From Actinoplanes cyaneus (lineage in GTDB: Bacteria > Actinomycetota > Actinomycetes > Mycobacteriales > Micromonosporaceae), in NCBI RefSeq assembly GCF_016862095.1, contig NZ_BOMH01000006.1:1-64000 (forward strand): DNA of 64,000 nucleotides, given 5' to 3'. Shown here piece by piece: positions 52,075-60,550 of this stretch (positions within the stretch are counted from its first letter, which is position 1; the number at the start of each line of letters is the position of its first letter). The notes beneath the pieces are model-generated. The model was not told the DNA's origin. It searched no databases and was given only the letters and a program-made list of their open reading frames with translations. Made by a program: the position numbers and the translations under genes.

Positions 52075-54126
52075 TCAGTCCCAGGTCGGGACCCACCACT
52101 GCCAGCCGGCCGGGGCGAGTGGCCAGCCGGCGTCCGGGCGCCAGCCCTCCGGGGGGTACCAGCCGTCCGGCGGCGTAGGCCAGCCCGGCGGGACGACGAA
52201 CTTGATCCCGGTGGGCGCCGGGGGGATCGCCGGGTGGCGGTTCGGCTCAGGGGCCGGCGAGACCGGGGCGGAGCCGGCGACGGTGTTCGCGTGCTTGTTC
52301 AGCAGCACGGCGGAGAGGGCCGGGAGGACAGTGGTCTCGGCGATCTCGCCGGCACCGCCGAACAGGCCGGGCGGAGATCCTGCGCCGTCGGATCCGCCGG
52401 TGGAGGAGCCGACACTGGTGAACGATCCGGACGGTGAGCCGGCACCGGCGAACGAACCCGACGCGGGACCGGCGGCGGCGAACGAGCCGGACGCGGGACC
52501 GGCGAACGAACCCGACGCGGGACCGGCACCGGCGAACGAACCCGACGCCGGGCCGGCGGCGTCGAACGGGACGGCCGGGGAACCCGTAGCGCTGAACGAG
52601 CCGGGACCGTCGAGCGGATTGGCGGCGAACGAGCCCGTCGACGAGCCCGGGCCGTCGAGTGCCGAGCCGGAGTTCGGCGAGCCGGAGTTGAACGAGCCGG
52701 TGGCGAACGAGCCGGTCGACGAGCCCGCGCCCCCGAACGAGTCGGCGCCGGCGAAGGAACCGGCGCTGCCGAACGAGCCGGCCGCGGCCTGGGAACTGTC
52801 GAACGTCGGGGTGCCGAAGAAGCCGGGCGGGGCCGAGCCCGCGGTCGGGGCGGGGCTGGCCGGGACGCCGCTGACGCTGCCCGGGAGCGGGGCGGTCGGC
52901 ACGCCCGGGATCGGGTGCGCCGCAACGCCGGGGACCGGGACACCACTGGTCGGCGCCGATCCGGGGCCGGCCGGAGAGCCTGCGAAAGCACCCGAGGCCG
53001 GGCTGGTGGCCGGGTCATCGGGCTGGGGACGGCCGGCGATCGTCGGGACCGGGCCGCTGACCGACGCCGCCCAGCTCGGGACCGGGCCGCTCGGCTGGAC
53101 CCAGGTCGGGACCAGCTCGCTGCGATCCATCCAGGTGGGCTGGGCGTCGCTGGGCGTGGCGGCCCAGCTGGGGACCGCGTCGCTGCCGCTCATCCAGCTC
53201 GGGACGGCCGACGTGCCGGCGGCCGGCAGGTCGGGGCCTGCTCCGGCGGGCACGACCGGGGTGGTCGCGGCCGGAACGACGGGGGGCGTCGCGGCGGGCA
53301 CGACCGGGGTGGTCGCCGGCGGCGGGGACACGGGCGCGACCCGTCCGCCGGCGGCGCTGCGGGCGGCCGGGCCGGTCCAGCTCTCCGGCAGGTCCTGCAC
53401 CCGGATGACGTGCAGCAGAACCTCGGTCTTGTTGGCGTTGCTCTTGACGACCGCACGGGCGGCGACGACGAGGCCGCGCTCCGCCTGGTATCGCAGGACG
53501 GGCGTGAGCTCGAAGCTGGTCTTCGGGCTCAGGTCACCGACCCGGGCGTCACCGAGACGCACCTCGACGAGGTGGTCGGCCATCTCGTGGAGCGTCACGT
53601 ACGCCCAGCATTCGCCTTCCGGCCGCTGGAACGGCGCGAGTGCGTCGAGGTGCTCCTCCTGCCCGTTGACCTGCAGCGCCGAGCCGGTCGGCAGCAGCCG
53701 GTGCTCGTGCACGGGCGGCTCGTTCGCCGGCACCAGCATGTGCGGCTCGGCCAGGTCGAGGCGGATCGTGCCGACGAAGGCCGGCGGCCGACCGTCGTAC
53801 TCGCCCCATTCCCGGCCGTGGATCTGCGCGTTGACCTCGGGGATCAGGTTCCGTTTGGTGAGCGCAGTGAGAACCCCGACGTAACGGGCGGCCTCGGGTC
53901 GCGGCAGGTGGCCGAGCAGTGCATTGTCGGCCCAGACCCCGACGGCGTTGCGGTCGTGGCGGTTGCTGCGGTCGGGTATCAACTGGACCGGGACGGTTAT
54001 GTCGGTTCCCTGAGGGTTGAAGTCGTTCCCGAACAGCGCACGTATCGCCTTGGCGTAGTGCGTCTCGCCGACGACCTCGGCGCTTGCCCAGCCCGCTTGT
54101 CCCCAGAGTTGGAACCGATTTGCCAC
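52075..54126 (-). CDS. HIRAN-domain protein with PASGSF repeats and Trp-rich C-terminus
   Basis: A 683-residue protein. Residues 15-100 match the HIRAN fold pattern (VVGETHYAKAIRALFG then DRNAVGVWADNALLGHLPRPEAARY); HIRAN domains bind DNA ends and gaps. A beta-rich segment to about 250 follows. Residues 250-620 are Pro/Ala/Gly/Ser-rich, with repeats of GPASGSFAG and earlier VPSW. The C-terminus has WYPPEGW, DAGWPLAPAGWQWWVP, a Trp/Pro-rich module resembling DUF2510-type tails. No enzyme domain. It lies upstream of the giant helicase-nuclease on the same strand and may be its DNA-sensing partner (inference). Confidence 0.78.
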   Translation of the reverse strand: MANRFQLWGQAGWASAEVVGETHYAKAIRALFGNDFNPQGTDITVPVQLIPDRSNRHDRNAVGVWADNALLGHLPRPEAARYVGVLTALTKRNLIPEVNAQIHGREWGEYDGRPPAFVGTIRLDLAEPHMLVPANEPPVHEHRLLPTGSALQVNGQEEHLDALAPFQRPEGECWAYVTLHEMADHLVEVRLGDARVGDLSPKTSFELTPVLRYQAERGLVVAARAVVKSNANKTEVLLHVIRVQDLPESWTGPAARSAAGGRVAPVSPPPATTPVVPAATPPVVPAATTPVVPAGAGPDLPAAGTSAVPSWMSGSDAVPSWAATPSDAQPTWMDRSELVPTWVQPSGPVPSWAASVSGPVPTIAGRPQPDDPATSPASGAFAGSPAGPGSAPTSGVPVPGVAAHPIPGVPTAPLPGSVSGVPASPAPTAGSAPPGFFGTPTFDSSQAAAGSFGSAGSFAGADSFGGAGSSTGSFATGSFNSGSPNSGSALDGPGSSTGSFAANPLDGPGSFSATGSPAVPFDAAGPASGSFAGAGPASGSFAGPASGSFAAAGPASGSFAGAGSPSGSFTSVGSSTGGSDGAGSPPGLFGGAGEIAETTVLPALSAVLLNKHANTVAGSAPVSPAPEPNRHPAIPPAPTGIKFVVPPGWPTPPDGWYPPEGWRPDAGWPLAPAGWQWWVPTWD

Positions 54127-54232
54127 ACGGGAACGTTAGTGTCTGCTTTCCGTCAGTCACGTCGTCCGTACGGATGAGTACCGGTGGCCGGACGGTCCGT
54201 ATCCGAAAGATCAACACTAAGCAGCGTTCAGG

Positions 54233-54261
54233 AAAAGCCCCGGCAACGTTCCGGGGCTTTT
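54233..54261 (-). terminator. Terminator of the oxidoreductase gene
   Basis: AAAAGCCCCGG (54233-54243) pairs perfectly with CCGGGGCTTTT (54251-54261) around a 7-nt loop. Read on the minus strand it ends in TTTTCC, a proper intrinsic terminator. Confidence 0.92.
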
Positions 54262-54274
54262 GCCCTCCGCCGGT

Positions 54275-55276
54275 CTATTCGCCGAGCTTGATCACCATCT
54301 TGCCGGTGTTCTCGCCGCGCATCAGGCCGAGGAACGCCTCCGGCGCGTTGGCGAGCCCCTCGACGATCGTCTCCTGCGCCGAGATCTTCCCCTCGCGCAG
54401 CCACCCGCCGACCTCGGCCACGAAGTCGGGCATCCGGTCGTTGTGATTGCCGACGATGAAGCCGCGCAGGTTCAACTCCTTGCCGATGGCCAGCGCCAGA
54501 TTCCGCGGCGCTGCGGGCGCGGACGTCTCGTTGTACTGCGAGATCGCCCCGCAGAGCGCGACCCGGCCGTACTTGTTCAGGAACTTGATCGCCGCTTCGA
54601 GGTGATCGCCGCCGACATTGTCGAAGTAGACGTCGATGCCGTCGGGCGCCGCCGCGCGCAACTGATCCCGTACCGAAGAATCCTTGTAGTTGAAGGCCGC
54701 GTCGAAGCCCAGATCGTCGATCAGGTGCCGGACCTTCTCCGCCGAGCCGGCGCTGCCGATCACCCGCTTGGCCCCGCGCAGCTTGGCGATCTGCCCCACC
54801 ACGCTGCCCACGGCGCCCGCCGCGCCGGAGACGAACACCACGTCACCCTCGCGGAACTGGGCGATGTCGAGCAGCCCCACGTACGCGGTGAGGCCGGTCA
54901 TGCCGAGCAGCCCGAGGTAGGCCGACGGGGTGGGCGCGGCGGACGGGTCCACGACCCGCACGCGCTTGGCGTCGAGCACGGCGTAGTCCCGCCAGCCGAG
55001 CCCGTGCACCACCGTCGCGCCGACCGGCACGCTCTCCGCGTTCGACGCGACGACCTCGCCGATCGCCGCACCGTCGAGCGCCTTGCCGACCTCGAACGGG
55101 GCGACGTAGGACTCCACGTCGTTCATCCGCCCCCGCATGTACGGATCGACGGACATGAACTGGTTGCGCACCAGCACCTGACCGGGACCCAGCTCGGGCG
55201 TGGGCAGCTCGACGAGCTCGAAGTTGTCGGCGGTCGGCCACCCGCTGGGTCGGCTGGCGAGACGGATCTCCTGCAT
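54275..55276 (-). CDS. NADP-dependent MDR oxidoreductase (CurA/prostaglandin reductase-like)
   Basis: A 333-residue zinc-independent medium-chain reductase. It has MSVDPYMRGRMND, GMTGLTAYVGLLDI, the cofactor motif SGAAGAVGSVVGQIAK and YFDNVGGDHLEAAI. The family reduces the C=C bond of enones and related electrophiles with NADPH. Divergent from a TetR gene with two tandem operator-like palindromes between. Confidence 0.95.
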   Translation of the reverse strand: MQEIRLASRPSGWPTADNFELVELPTPELGPGQVLVRNQFMSVDPYMRGRMNDVESYVAPFEVGKALDGAAIGEVVASNAESVPVGATVVHGLGWRDYAVLDAKRVRVVDPSAAPTPSAYLGLLGMTGLTAYVGLLDIAQFREGDVVFVSGAAGAVGSVVGQIAKLRGAKRVIGSAGSAEKVRHLIDDLGFDAAFNYKDSSVRDQLRAAAPDGIDVYFDNVGGDHLEAAIKFLNKYGRVALCGAISQYNETSAPAAPRNLALAIGKELNLRGFIVGNHNDRMPDFVAEVGGWLREGKISAQETIVEGLANAPEAFLGLMRGENTGKMVIKLGE

Positions 55277-55308
55277 AGCGACGCTCCTGCAACGTTGGGG
55301 AACAGTTA

Positions 55309-55344
55309 CTCGACAGTACGTCGAAAAACTCGACAGCGCGTCGA
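55309..55344. promoter_or_regulatory. Two tandem TetR-type operators
   Basis: CTCGACAGTACGTCGA (55309-55324) and CTCGACAGCGCGTCGA (55329-55344) each have TCGAC/GTCGA arms around a 5-bp centre and are 20 bp apart. They lie between the reductase and the TetR gene. Confidence 0.82.
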
Positions 55345-55377
55345 CTACTTGCTGTTAACCGCGTTACCGTGAAGGCC

Positions 55378-55986
55378 ATGAGCCAGAGGCGACGCGGTCC
55401 GAGCAAGGGTGACCTGCGCGAACGGGCCATCCTCGACACCGCCCGCGAGCTGCTCGGCCGCAAGCCCCTCGCCGAGATCACCATCGACGAGCTGGCCGCC
55501 GGCGCCCAGATCTCCCGGAGCAGCTTCTACTTCTACTTCGACTCGAAGCTCGCCGTCGTCGTCGCGCTCCTGCACGGGCTCGCCGGCGAGCTCGGCCGCG
55601 ACTCCGAGGCGTGGCTGGACGGCTCCGGCCCGGACGTGCCGGCGCTGCGCCAGTCCCTCGCCGCGCTCGCCACTCTATGGCGTGACCAGGGCAGACTGCT
55701 GGCCGGGGCACTCGCGGCCGCGCCCGGCTGCCCGCCCCTCGCCCGCTGGCGGGCCGCCCTGCGCGAGACCCACGTCGAGCGCCTCGCCGCCCGGATCACC
55801 CGCGACCGGGCAGCCGGCCTCGCGCCGGACGGGCCCGCGCCGCACGTGCTCGCGGCCCTGATCGACGACCTGCGCACCGCCGCGTTCGCCGGCGCCGCCG
55901 ACCCGGAAGGCCTGGTCGACGACCTGGTCACGGTCGAGCTGCGGATGCTCTACGGCGATTTCGCGGTTCCCCACTCGCACGGGTGA
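55378..55986 (+). CDS. TetR-family regulator of the MDR reductase
   Basis: A 202-residue TetR protein. The helix-turn-helix lies at about residues 27-55 (ITIDELAAGAQISRSSFYFYFDSK). ATG 55378 is used; GTG three codons upstream (55369) is possible. The 92-bp shared gap with the reductase holds two tandem palindromes, so it likely represses both genes. Confidence 0.9.
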   Translation: MSQRRRGPSKGDLRERAILDTARELLGRKPLAEITIDELAAGAQISRSSFYFYFDSKLAVVVALLHGLAGELGRDSEAWLDGSGPDVPALRQSLAALATLWRDQGRLLAGALAAAPGCPPLARWRAALRETHVERLAARITRDRAAGLAPDGPAPHVLAALIDDLRTAAFAGAADPEGLVDDLVTVELRMLYGDFAVPHSHG

Positions 55987-56007
55987 TCGGCCAGGCACCC
56001 TGAGGTC

Positions 56008-56895
56008 ATGCGTATCGGTGTCATTGGAGCAGGGCAGCTCGGCGGCACTCTCGCGACGTGGTGCGCCGAAAGTGGACACGAGGTCGCGGTCACCTCCCGG
56101 CACCCGGACCGGCTGACCGACCTGGTCGCGCACGGCGACGGGCACATCCGGGCGCTGACCGTCCCGGAGGCCGCGGCCTTCGGCGAGGTGCTGTTCTTCG
56201 CGCCGAACTGGGAGTCGGCCCGCGAGGCAATCGACCTCGCACACGACGCGATGGCGGGCAAGGTCGTCATCGACGCCACCAACCCGGCCCGGATCGACGC
56301 GCCGGTCGAGGGCACGATCCCGGGCGCTCCGGGTCCCGGCGGCCTCGGCCTCGGCGGCCCCGGCACCGGCGGCCCCGGCCCCAGCGGCCCCGGCCCGAGC
56401 GGACCGGGCTCCGGCGGCCTGAACGCGGGCGGAGCAGATGCCGGCAGCCTCAGCGCAGGCGGGATGGGCGCCGTCGGACTGGGCTCGTTCGCGCCGGGCT
56501 TTCCGTCCGCGTTGGACGTGCCGTCGTTCGTGCGCGTGCCGGCCGCCCCCGGGACGAGCCCCGAGCTGGGCATCCCCACCAGGAGCGGCTTCGAGCAACT
56601 GATCAGCTGGGCGCCCGAGGCGCACTGGGTGAAGGCCTTCAACACGATCACCACCGACGTCCTCGACCGCCGCCGCGGGCACGATCCGCTGCTCGCCGAG
56701 TGGGTCTGCACCGACCAGCGCGACGCCCGCGAGGCCGCCTGCCGCATCATCCAGGAGCTCGGCTTCGCGCCGTTCTTCGCCGGCGGTCCGGAGGCGGCGC
56801 GCCTCACCGAGACCGGCGGGCCGCTGCAGCGCCTCGAGGTCGACGTGCAGGACGCCAAGGACGTGCTTGCCGAGGCGCTCGCCACCATCCACTGA
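56008..56895 (+). CDS. F420-reductase-like NAD(P)-binding protein with a Gly-rich insert
   Basis: A 295-residue protein with the Rossmann start MRIGVIGAGQLGGTLA, TSRHPDRLTDL, FFAPNW and KVVIDATNP. The second half (WVKAFNTITTDVLDRRR, LGFAPFFAGG) matches NADPH:F420 oxidoreductase-like/ProC-like proteins. Between them, residues about 108-165 form a Gly/Pro/Ser-rich stretch with units such as GGPGTGGPGPSG. That is unusual for this compact fold and falls where the substrate loop would be. The coding sense of the insert continues in frame. Confidence 0.82.
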   Translation: MRIGVIGAGQLGGTLATWCAESGHEVAVTSRHPDRLTDLVAHGDGHIRALTVPEAAAFGEVLFFAPNWESAREAIDLAHDAMAGKVVIDATNPARIDAPVEGTIPGAPGPGGLGLGGPGTGGPGPSGPGPSGPGSGGLNAGGADAGSLSAGGMGAVGLGSFAPGFPSALDVPSFVRVPAAPGTSPELGIPTRSGFEQLISWAPEAHWVKAFNTITTDVLDRRRGHDPLLAEWVCTDQRDAREAACRIIQELGFAPFFAGGPEAARLTETGGPLQRLEVDVQDAKDVLAEALATIH

Positions 56896-56902
56896 GAAGA
56901 TC

Positions 56903-57194
56903 AACTTCAAGATCTTCAGGTCCCAGGTCCGCTGTGGTCCCTGGCCGCCGCTCCCGCGGGGACCCTTCCGGGCCGAGCAGGGCGCTGGCGCGCCCAGAAC
57001 GCTCAGCCCGAAAGGGCGATCTCCGCGGGTGGGCACGGTCAGAGCAGCAGACCCGGGGCGGGGACAGCCCGCAGGACCCGCCCGTCCATGAACCGCCGCG
57101 AGCGATTGCCCGGCAAGCTCCCCGCGCGGCTGCGGCTTTCGGCTGGTGCTCATGGTCGTTATGCGGCCCGCATAACGACCATGAGCACCAGCCG
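56903..57194. repeat. Conserved non-coding element, copy C (ends in a long hairpin)
   Basis: This is the second full copy of the element at 11940-12239, in the same orientation, beginning a few bases after the stop of the F420-reductase-like gene. It shares CTTCAAGA, CCGCGGGGACCCTT, GGGCGATCTCCG and CACGGTCAGAGCAGCA with copy A. Confidence 0.8.
57140..57194. repeat. Long perfect hairpin, family member C
   Basis: Arms 57140-57166 and 57168-57194 are a perfect 27-bp inverted repeat with almost no loop. The arm core reads GGCTGGTGCTCATGG then TCGTTAT. The G-to-T change relative to A and B is matched in the partner arm. Confidence 0.95.
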
Positions 57195-57311
57195 GGACCG
57201 GGAGCGCGCCGCGGCCCGGTGCGGGCAATCGGTCGCGCGCGTTGCACGGCGGGGCGCTCGCCGGGCGGCCGAGCGCGGACGGAGCGCCGTGCGGGGTGCG
57301 CGCTCCCCCAC

Positions 57312-57437
57312 GGGGGCAAGGCGCCGTGCGCGTGCGCTCCCGCCAAGGGCGGGCAAGGCGCCGTGCGCTCCCGCCACGGCCGGACGAGACGCCGTGCGCG
57401 TGCGCTCCCGCCACGGGTGGGCAAGGCGCCGTGTGGC
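57312..57437. repeat. Tandem 32-38 bp intergenic repeat
   Basis: Units of the form GGGCAAGGCGCCGTGCG followed by CTCCCGCCACGG recur about three and a half times, two of them with an extra CGTGCG. Together with element C it fills the 622-bp gap before the MOSC gene. No gene supported in the gap. Confidence 0.85.
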
Positions 57438-57517
57438 GTTACGGAGACGGGTGGGCACGGTGGGGGTTTCAGAGGGGTGGGAGCGTCATGTGGGGTGGGG
57501 GTCTTTAGGGTTCGGGC

Positions 57518-58018
57518 GTGGAGATCGTGGAATTGCTGGCGTCGCCGGTGCATCGGTTCGAGGGGCGGCCCGGTGACGGTCCCGCGCCGGCGCCGGACGG
57601 CGAGCTGGTCCGGGAGATCAGGATCAGGGCCGGGATGGGGATCGTCGGGGATCGGTACTTCAACCATCCGGCCCATCGGGACGCCTCGGTCACCGTCATC
57701 GCCCGCGAGTCCCTTCCAGACGGCGCCGGGCTGGCCCAGGTGCGGCGCAACATCCTGGTCGCGGGCCTGCGTCTCGACGACCGGACGATCGACGACCTGG
57801 TCGGGGAGACGCTCACACTGGACTCCGGGGATGGGCCGATCCGGCTGGCCGTGCGGCGGCGGGCGAACCCGTGCGCCTGGATGGACGTGACCGTCGGGCC
57901 CGGGGCGTTCAAGGCGTTGCGAGGCAGGGGCGGGGTCCGCTGTGTCCCGTTGGACGACGGCGTCCTGCGGATCGGGCCGGTCAGGGCCGCGATCGGGACG
58001 GCGACGGCCGTACCGTGA
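57518..58018 (+). CDS. MOSC-domain protein
   Basis: A 166-residue cytosolic protein with MOSC signatures: GIVGDRYF, QVRRNILVAGL, ANPCAWMD (candidate cofactor Cys) and GRGGVRC. Stand-alone MOSC proteins are thought to handle molybdenum cofactor or its sulphur transfer. GTG start. Followed by a histidine kinase gene. Confidence 0.85.
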   Translation: MEIVELLASPVHRFEGRPGDGPAPAPDGELVREIRIRAGMGIVGDRYFNHPAHRDASVTVIARESLPDGAGLAQVRRNILVAGLRLDDRTIDDLVGETLTLDSGDGPIRLAVRRRANPCAWMDVTVGPGAFKALRGRGGVRCVPLDDGVLRIGPVRAAIGTATAVP

Positions 58019-58091
58019 TCGGCTTCTAAAAGCTCAGCGCGGGCGGGATCCGGCCGATAGGGGTAGGTCGGACGTCAGGCTGGAGGTCGCG

Positions 58092-60146
58092 GTGACGACG
58101 ACTGGCTACCGGAGCTCGCTGGCCCGGACCCTGATGTTCGCCCTCCTGTACGCCGCAGCCGTCTATGCCGGGCGGCGCACCGCGATGGTCGCGGACGGCG
58201 TCACCCTGATCTGGCCCGCGGCCGGGGTCGCCGTCGTCTGGTTCTGCGCGCACCGCGACGCGCCCACGAGACGGCTCGACACGGTGCTGCTCGTGGTGAT
58301 CCTGGGTGTGGGCAACTGGCGGACCGGCGCACCCTGGGACGTCAGCGTGGTCGCCGGGTTCGTCGGTCTGATCCAGGTCTCCCTCTTCCAGTGGGCGCTG
58401 CACCGATGGCGGCCGAACCTGTGGGGCGCCGGTGGTCACGAGCCGCTGCGCTCCCCGCGGGACCTGTGGGTGCTGTTCGCCGTGACCGTGTTCACCTGCG
58501 TCGGCACCCATCTCGCCAGCATGCTGGGACGGGTCCTGGTCACCGGGTCGCTGCCGGTCGCGGTCTCGGCGATGGCGCTGGCCCGGCACGTCGCGAGCAT
58601 CCTGATCATCGGCGCGGCGGGGATCCACCTCGGCGCGCGGCTGAGCCGGTGGCGGGACGGGCCACCGCTGCGGCGACCCTCGTTCTGGCGGGCCGCGGAG
58701 ATCGGCGGGATCTTCGCGCTCAGCATCGCCGGTCATCTCGGCGCCTTCGCCTACGAGCACGGCCTGCCGCTCTCGTTCGCGCTGCTGGGTCTGACCGTCC
58801 TGGCCGGCACCCGGCTGCGGACCCCCTGGGTCCTGCTGCACAACGCGGTGATCAGCACGATCGCGGTGCAGTGCACGCTGTCGGACAGGGGCCCGTTCGC
58901 GCAGGTCCCGGACGTCGGTCAGCGGGCCGTGATCGTGCAGCTCTTCGACATCCTGGTGGCGCTGGTCGGGCTCGCCCTGGCTCTCGGCCGCGACGAGCGG
59001 GTCACGCTGCTCACCGCGCTGGACGAGGAGAAGACCGCTCTCGACACGCAGAAGAACCTGCTCACCGCCGTAATCGACTCGATGGCCGACGGGCTCGCGG
59101 TGATCGGCGCAGACGGGCGGGTCACCCTGCGCAACCCGGCCGTGACCGAGCTGCTCGGCGGCTGCCGCAGCCCGGACGACGCGCTCGCCGGGTCGGACTG
59201 GTACGGCCTCTACCACGTGGACGGAACCCGGTACGCCGACGAGGAACTCGCCTACCTGCGGGCGCTCACCGGTGAGGACGTCCGCGGCGTCGACATGCTG
59301 GTCCGCAACCCCGCGGTGCCCGAGGGACGGGTGGTCCGGGTGACCGCCACCGCCCTGCCCCACCCGGACGGGACGCACAGCGCGGTGGTGCTGTTCCACG
59401 ACGTGACCGCGGAACGCCGGCACCGTGACGAGCTGACCAGCTTCGCCGGGGTGGTCGCGCACGACCTGCTCAATCCGCTCGCCAGCGTCGAGGGGTGGAC
59501 GGCGGCGACGCTCGACGCGCTGGACGGCGTGCCGGACCATCCGTGCCTCGACCAGGCGCACGCCGACCTCGCCCGGCTGACCCGCGCCTCGGCACGGATG
59601 CGAGGGCTGATCGACGGGCTTCTCGCCTACGCGACGGCCCGGGAGGCAGCGGTCGCGGCGTCACCGGTCGACCTCACCGAGGTGGTCGCGGACATCGCGC
59701 AGGCCCGCGCGGACGCGGCGGTCGCGGCCGGCAAGCCCGAGCCACGGTTCACGATCGCCGAGCTGCCACCGGTGCAGGCCGACCCGGTGCTGGTCCGGCA
59801 ACTGGTCGACAACCTGGTCGGGAACGCGATCAAGTACACGGCGCCGGGAGTGGTGCCACGGCTGGTGATCACCGCGGCCACGACCGGCGAGATGGTCACG
59901 GTCCGCATCGTCGACAACGGCATCGGCATCCCGGAGGGCCAGCACGACGCGATCTTCGGGAACTTCCACCGGGCGCACGCGGGGAGCGCCTATGCGGGGA
60001 CGGGGCTGGGGCTGGCCATCTGCAAACGCATCGTGGAGCGTCACGGCGGGGACATCTCGGCGGCGGACGATCCGGGCGGCGGGTCGTGCTTCACGTTCTC
60101 GCTGCCGGCTGCCGCGGCGGCTCATCCGCGCCTCGCACCGGTCTGA
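58092..60146 (+). CDS. MASE1-PAS hybrid sensor histidine kinase
   Basis: A 684-residue membrane kinase. About eight helices in residues 10-300 form a MASE1 sensor (RRTAMVADGVTLIWPAAGVA). A PAS domain at about 330-430 follows (SMADGLAVIGADGRVTL), then HisKA with the phospho-His in GVVAHDLLNPLASVEGW and the HATPase with NLVGNAIKY, DNGIGIPEG and GTGLGLAICKRIVERHGG. GTG 58092 lies five bases after GGAGG. No response regulator gene is adjacent. Confidence 0.93.
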   Translation: MTTTGYRSSLARTLMFALLYAAAVYAGRRTAMVADGVTLIWPAAGVAVVWFCAHRDAPTRRLDTVLLVVILGVGNWRTGAPWDVSVVAGFVGLIQVSLFQWALHRWRPNLWGAGGHEPLRSPRDLWVLFAVTVFTCVGTHLASMLGRVLVTGSLPVAVSAMALARHVASILIIGAAGIHLGARLSRWRDGPPLRRPSFWRAAEIGGIFALSIAGHLGAFAYEHGLPLSFALLGLTVLAGTRLRTPWVLLHNAVISTIAVQCTLSDRGPFAQVPDVGQRAVIVQLFDILVALVGLALALGRDERVTLLTALDEEKTALDTQKNLLTAVIDSMADGLAVIGADGRVTLRNPAVTELLGGCRSPDDALAGSDWYGLYHVDGTRYADEELAYLRALTGEDVRGVDMLVRNPAVPEGRVVRVTATALPHPDGTHSAVVLFHDVTAERRHRDELTSFAGVVAHDLLNPLASVEGWTAATLDALDGVPDHPCLDQAHADLARLTRASARMRGLIDGLLAYATAREAAVAASPVDLTEVVADIAQARADAAVAAGKPEPRFTIAELPPVQADPVLVRQLVDNLVGNAIKYTAPGVVPRLVITAATTGEMVTVRIVDNGIGIPEGQHDAIFGNFHRAHAGSAYAGTGLGLAICKRIVERHGGDISAADDPGGGSCFTFSLPAAAAAHPRLAPV

Positions 60147-60174
60147 CCACCTCGGTGGCACAGGGGCTCGGGGC

Positions 60175-60369
60175 TTACACCAGGATGTTGTCGCCACTGT
60201 TCGGGGCCATCCGGGTGGTCGCGTCGCGGCTCTCCAGGACGGCGGCCCCGTGATCCGCGTCCTCCAGGGCCTCGTCGAGCAGCTGCTGGCAGTCTCCCCG
60301 CAGGCGCAGCCAGGCGGCGTGCGTCTCCCAGGCGGAGGACGGGGTGGACGTGCCGATGCTGATGGTCAT
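60175..60369 (-). CDS. Small conserved-looking protein, 64 residues
   Basis: ATG 60369 is preceded by AAGGAG with five-base spacing, one of the best ribosome sites in the window. The protein (TISIGTSTPSSAWETHAAW start, LDEALEDADHGAAVLES middle, NSGDNILV end) is soluble and acidic. I do not recognise it. It converges with the histidine kinase gene. Confidence 0.6.
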   Translation of the reverse strand: MTISIGTSTPSSAWETHAAWLRLRGDCQQLLDEALEDADHGAAVLESRDATTRMAPNSGDNILV

Positions 60370-60488
60370 CTCGTCTCCTTGATCGTTGTGAGAGCCCCGA
60401 CCATCGGCTGCTTCCGCTCGAGCTGAGGGTTTCGCCACACGAGTTCTCGCTCCGTTCCCGCAACCGGCTGCCGCGCGGGTCGCGCTCC

Positions 60489-60545
60489 CCGGCTGGCTCC
60501 CATGGTCGTTATGAGGCACGGATAACGATCATGAGAGCCAGCTGG
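60489..60545. repeat. Long imperfect hairpin, family member D
   Basis: CCGGCTGGCTCCCATGG then TCGTTAT pairs with a right arm ATAACGATC then ATGAGAGCCAGCTGG. Over 24 bp there are two G-U pairs and one C-A mismatch if read as plus-strand RNA. The minus-strand version would have fewer wobble pairs, so transcription from the plus strand is favoured. Confidence 0.85.
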
Positions 60546-60550
60546 AACCC

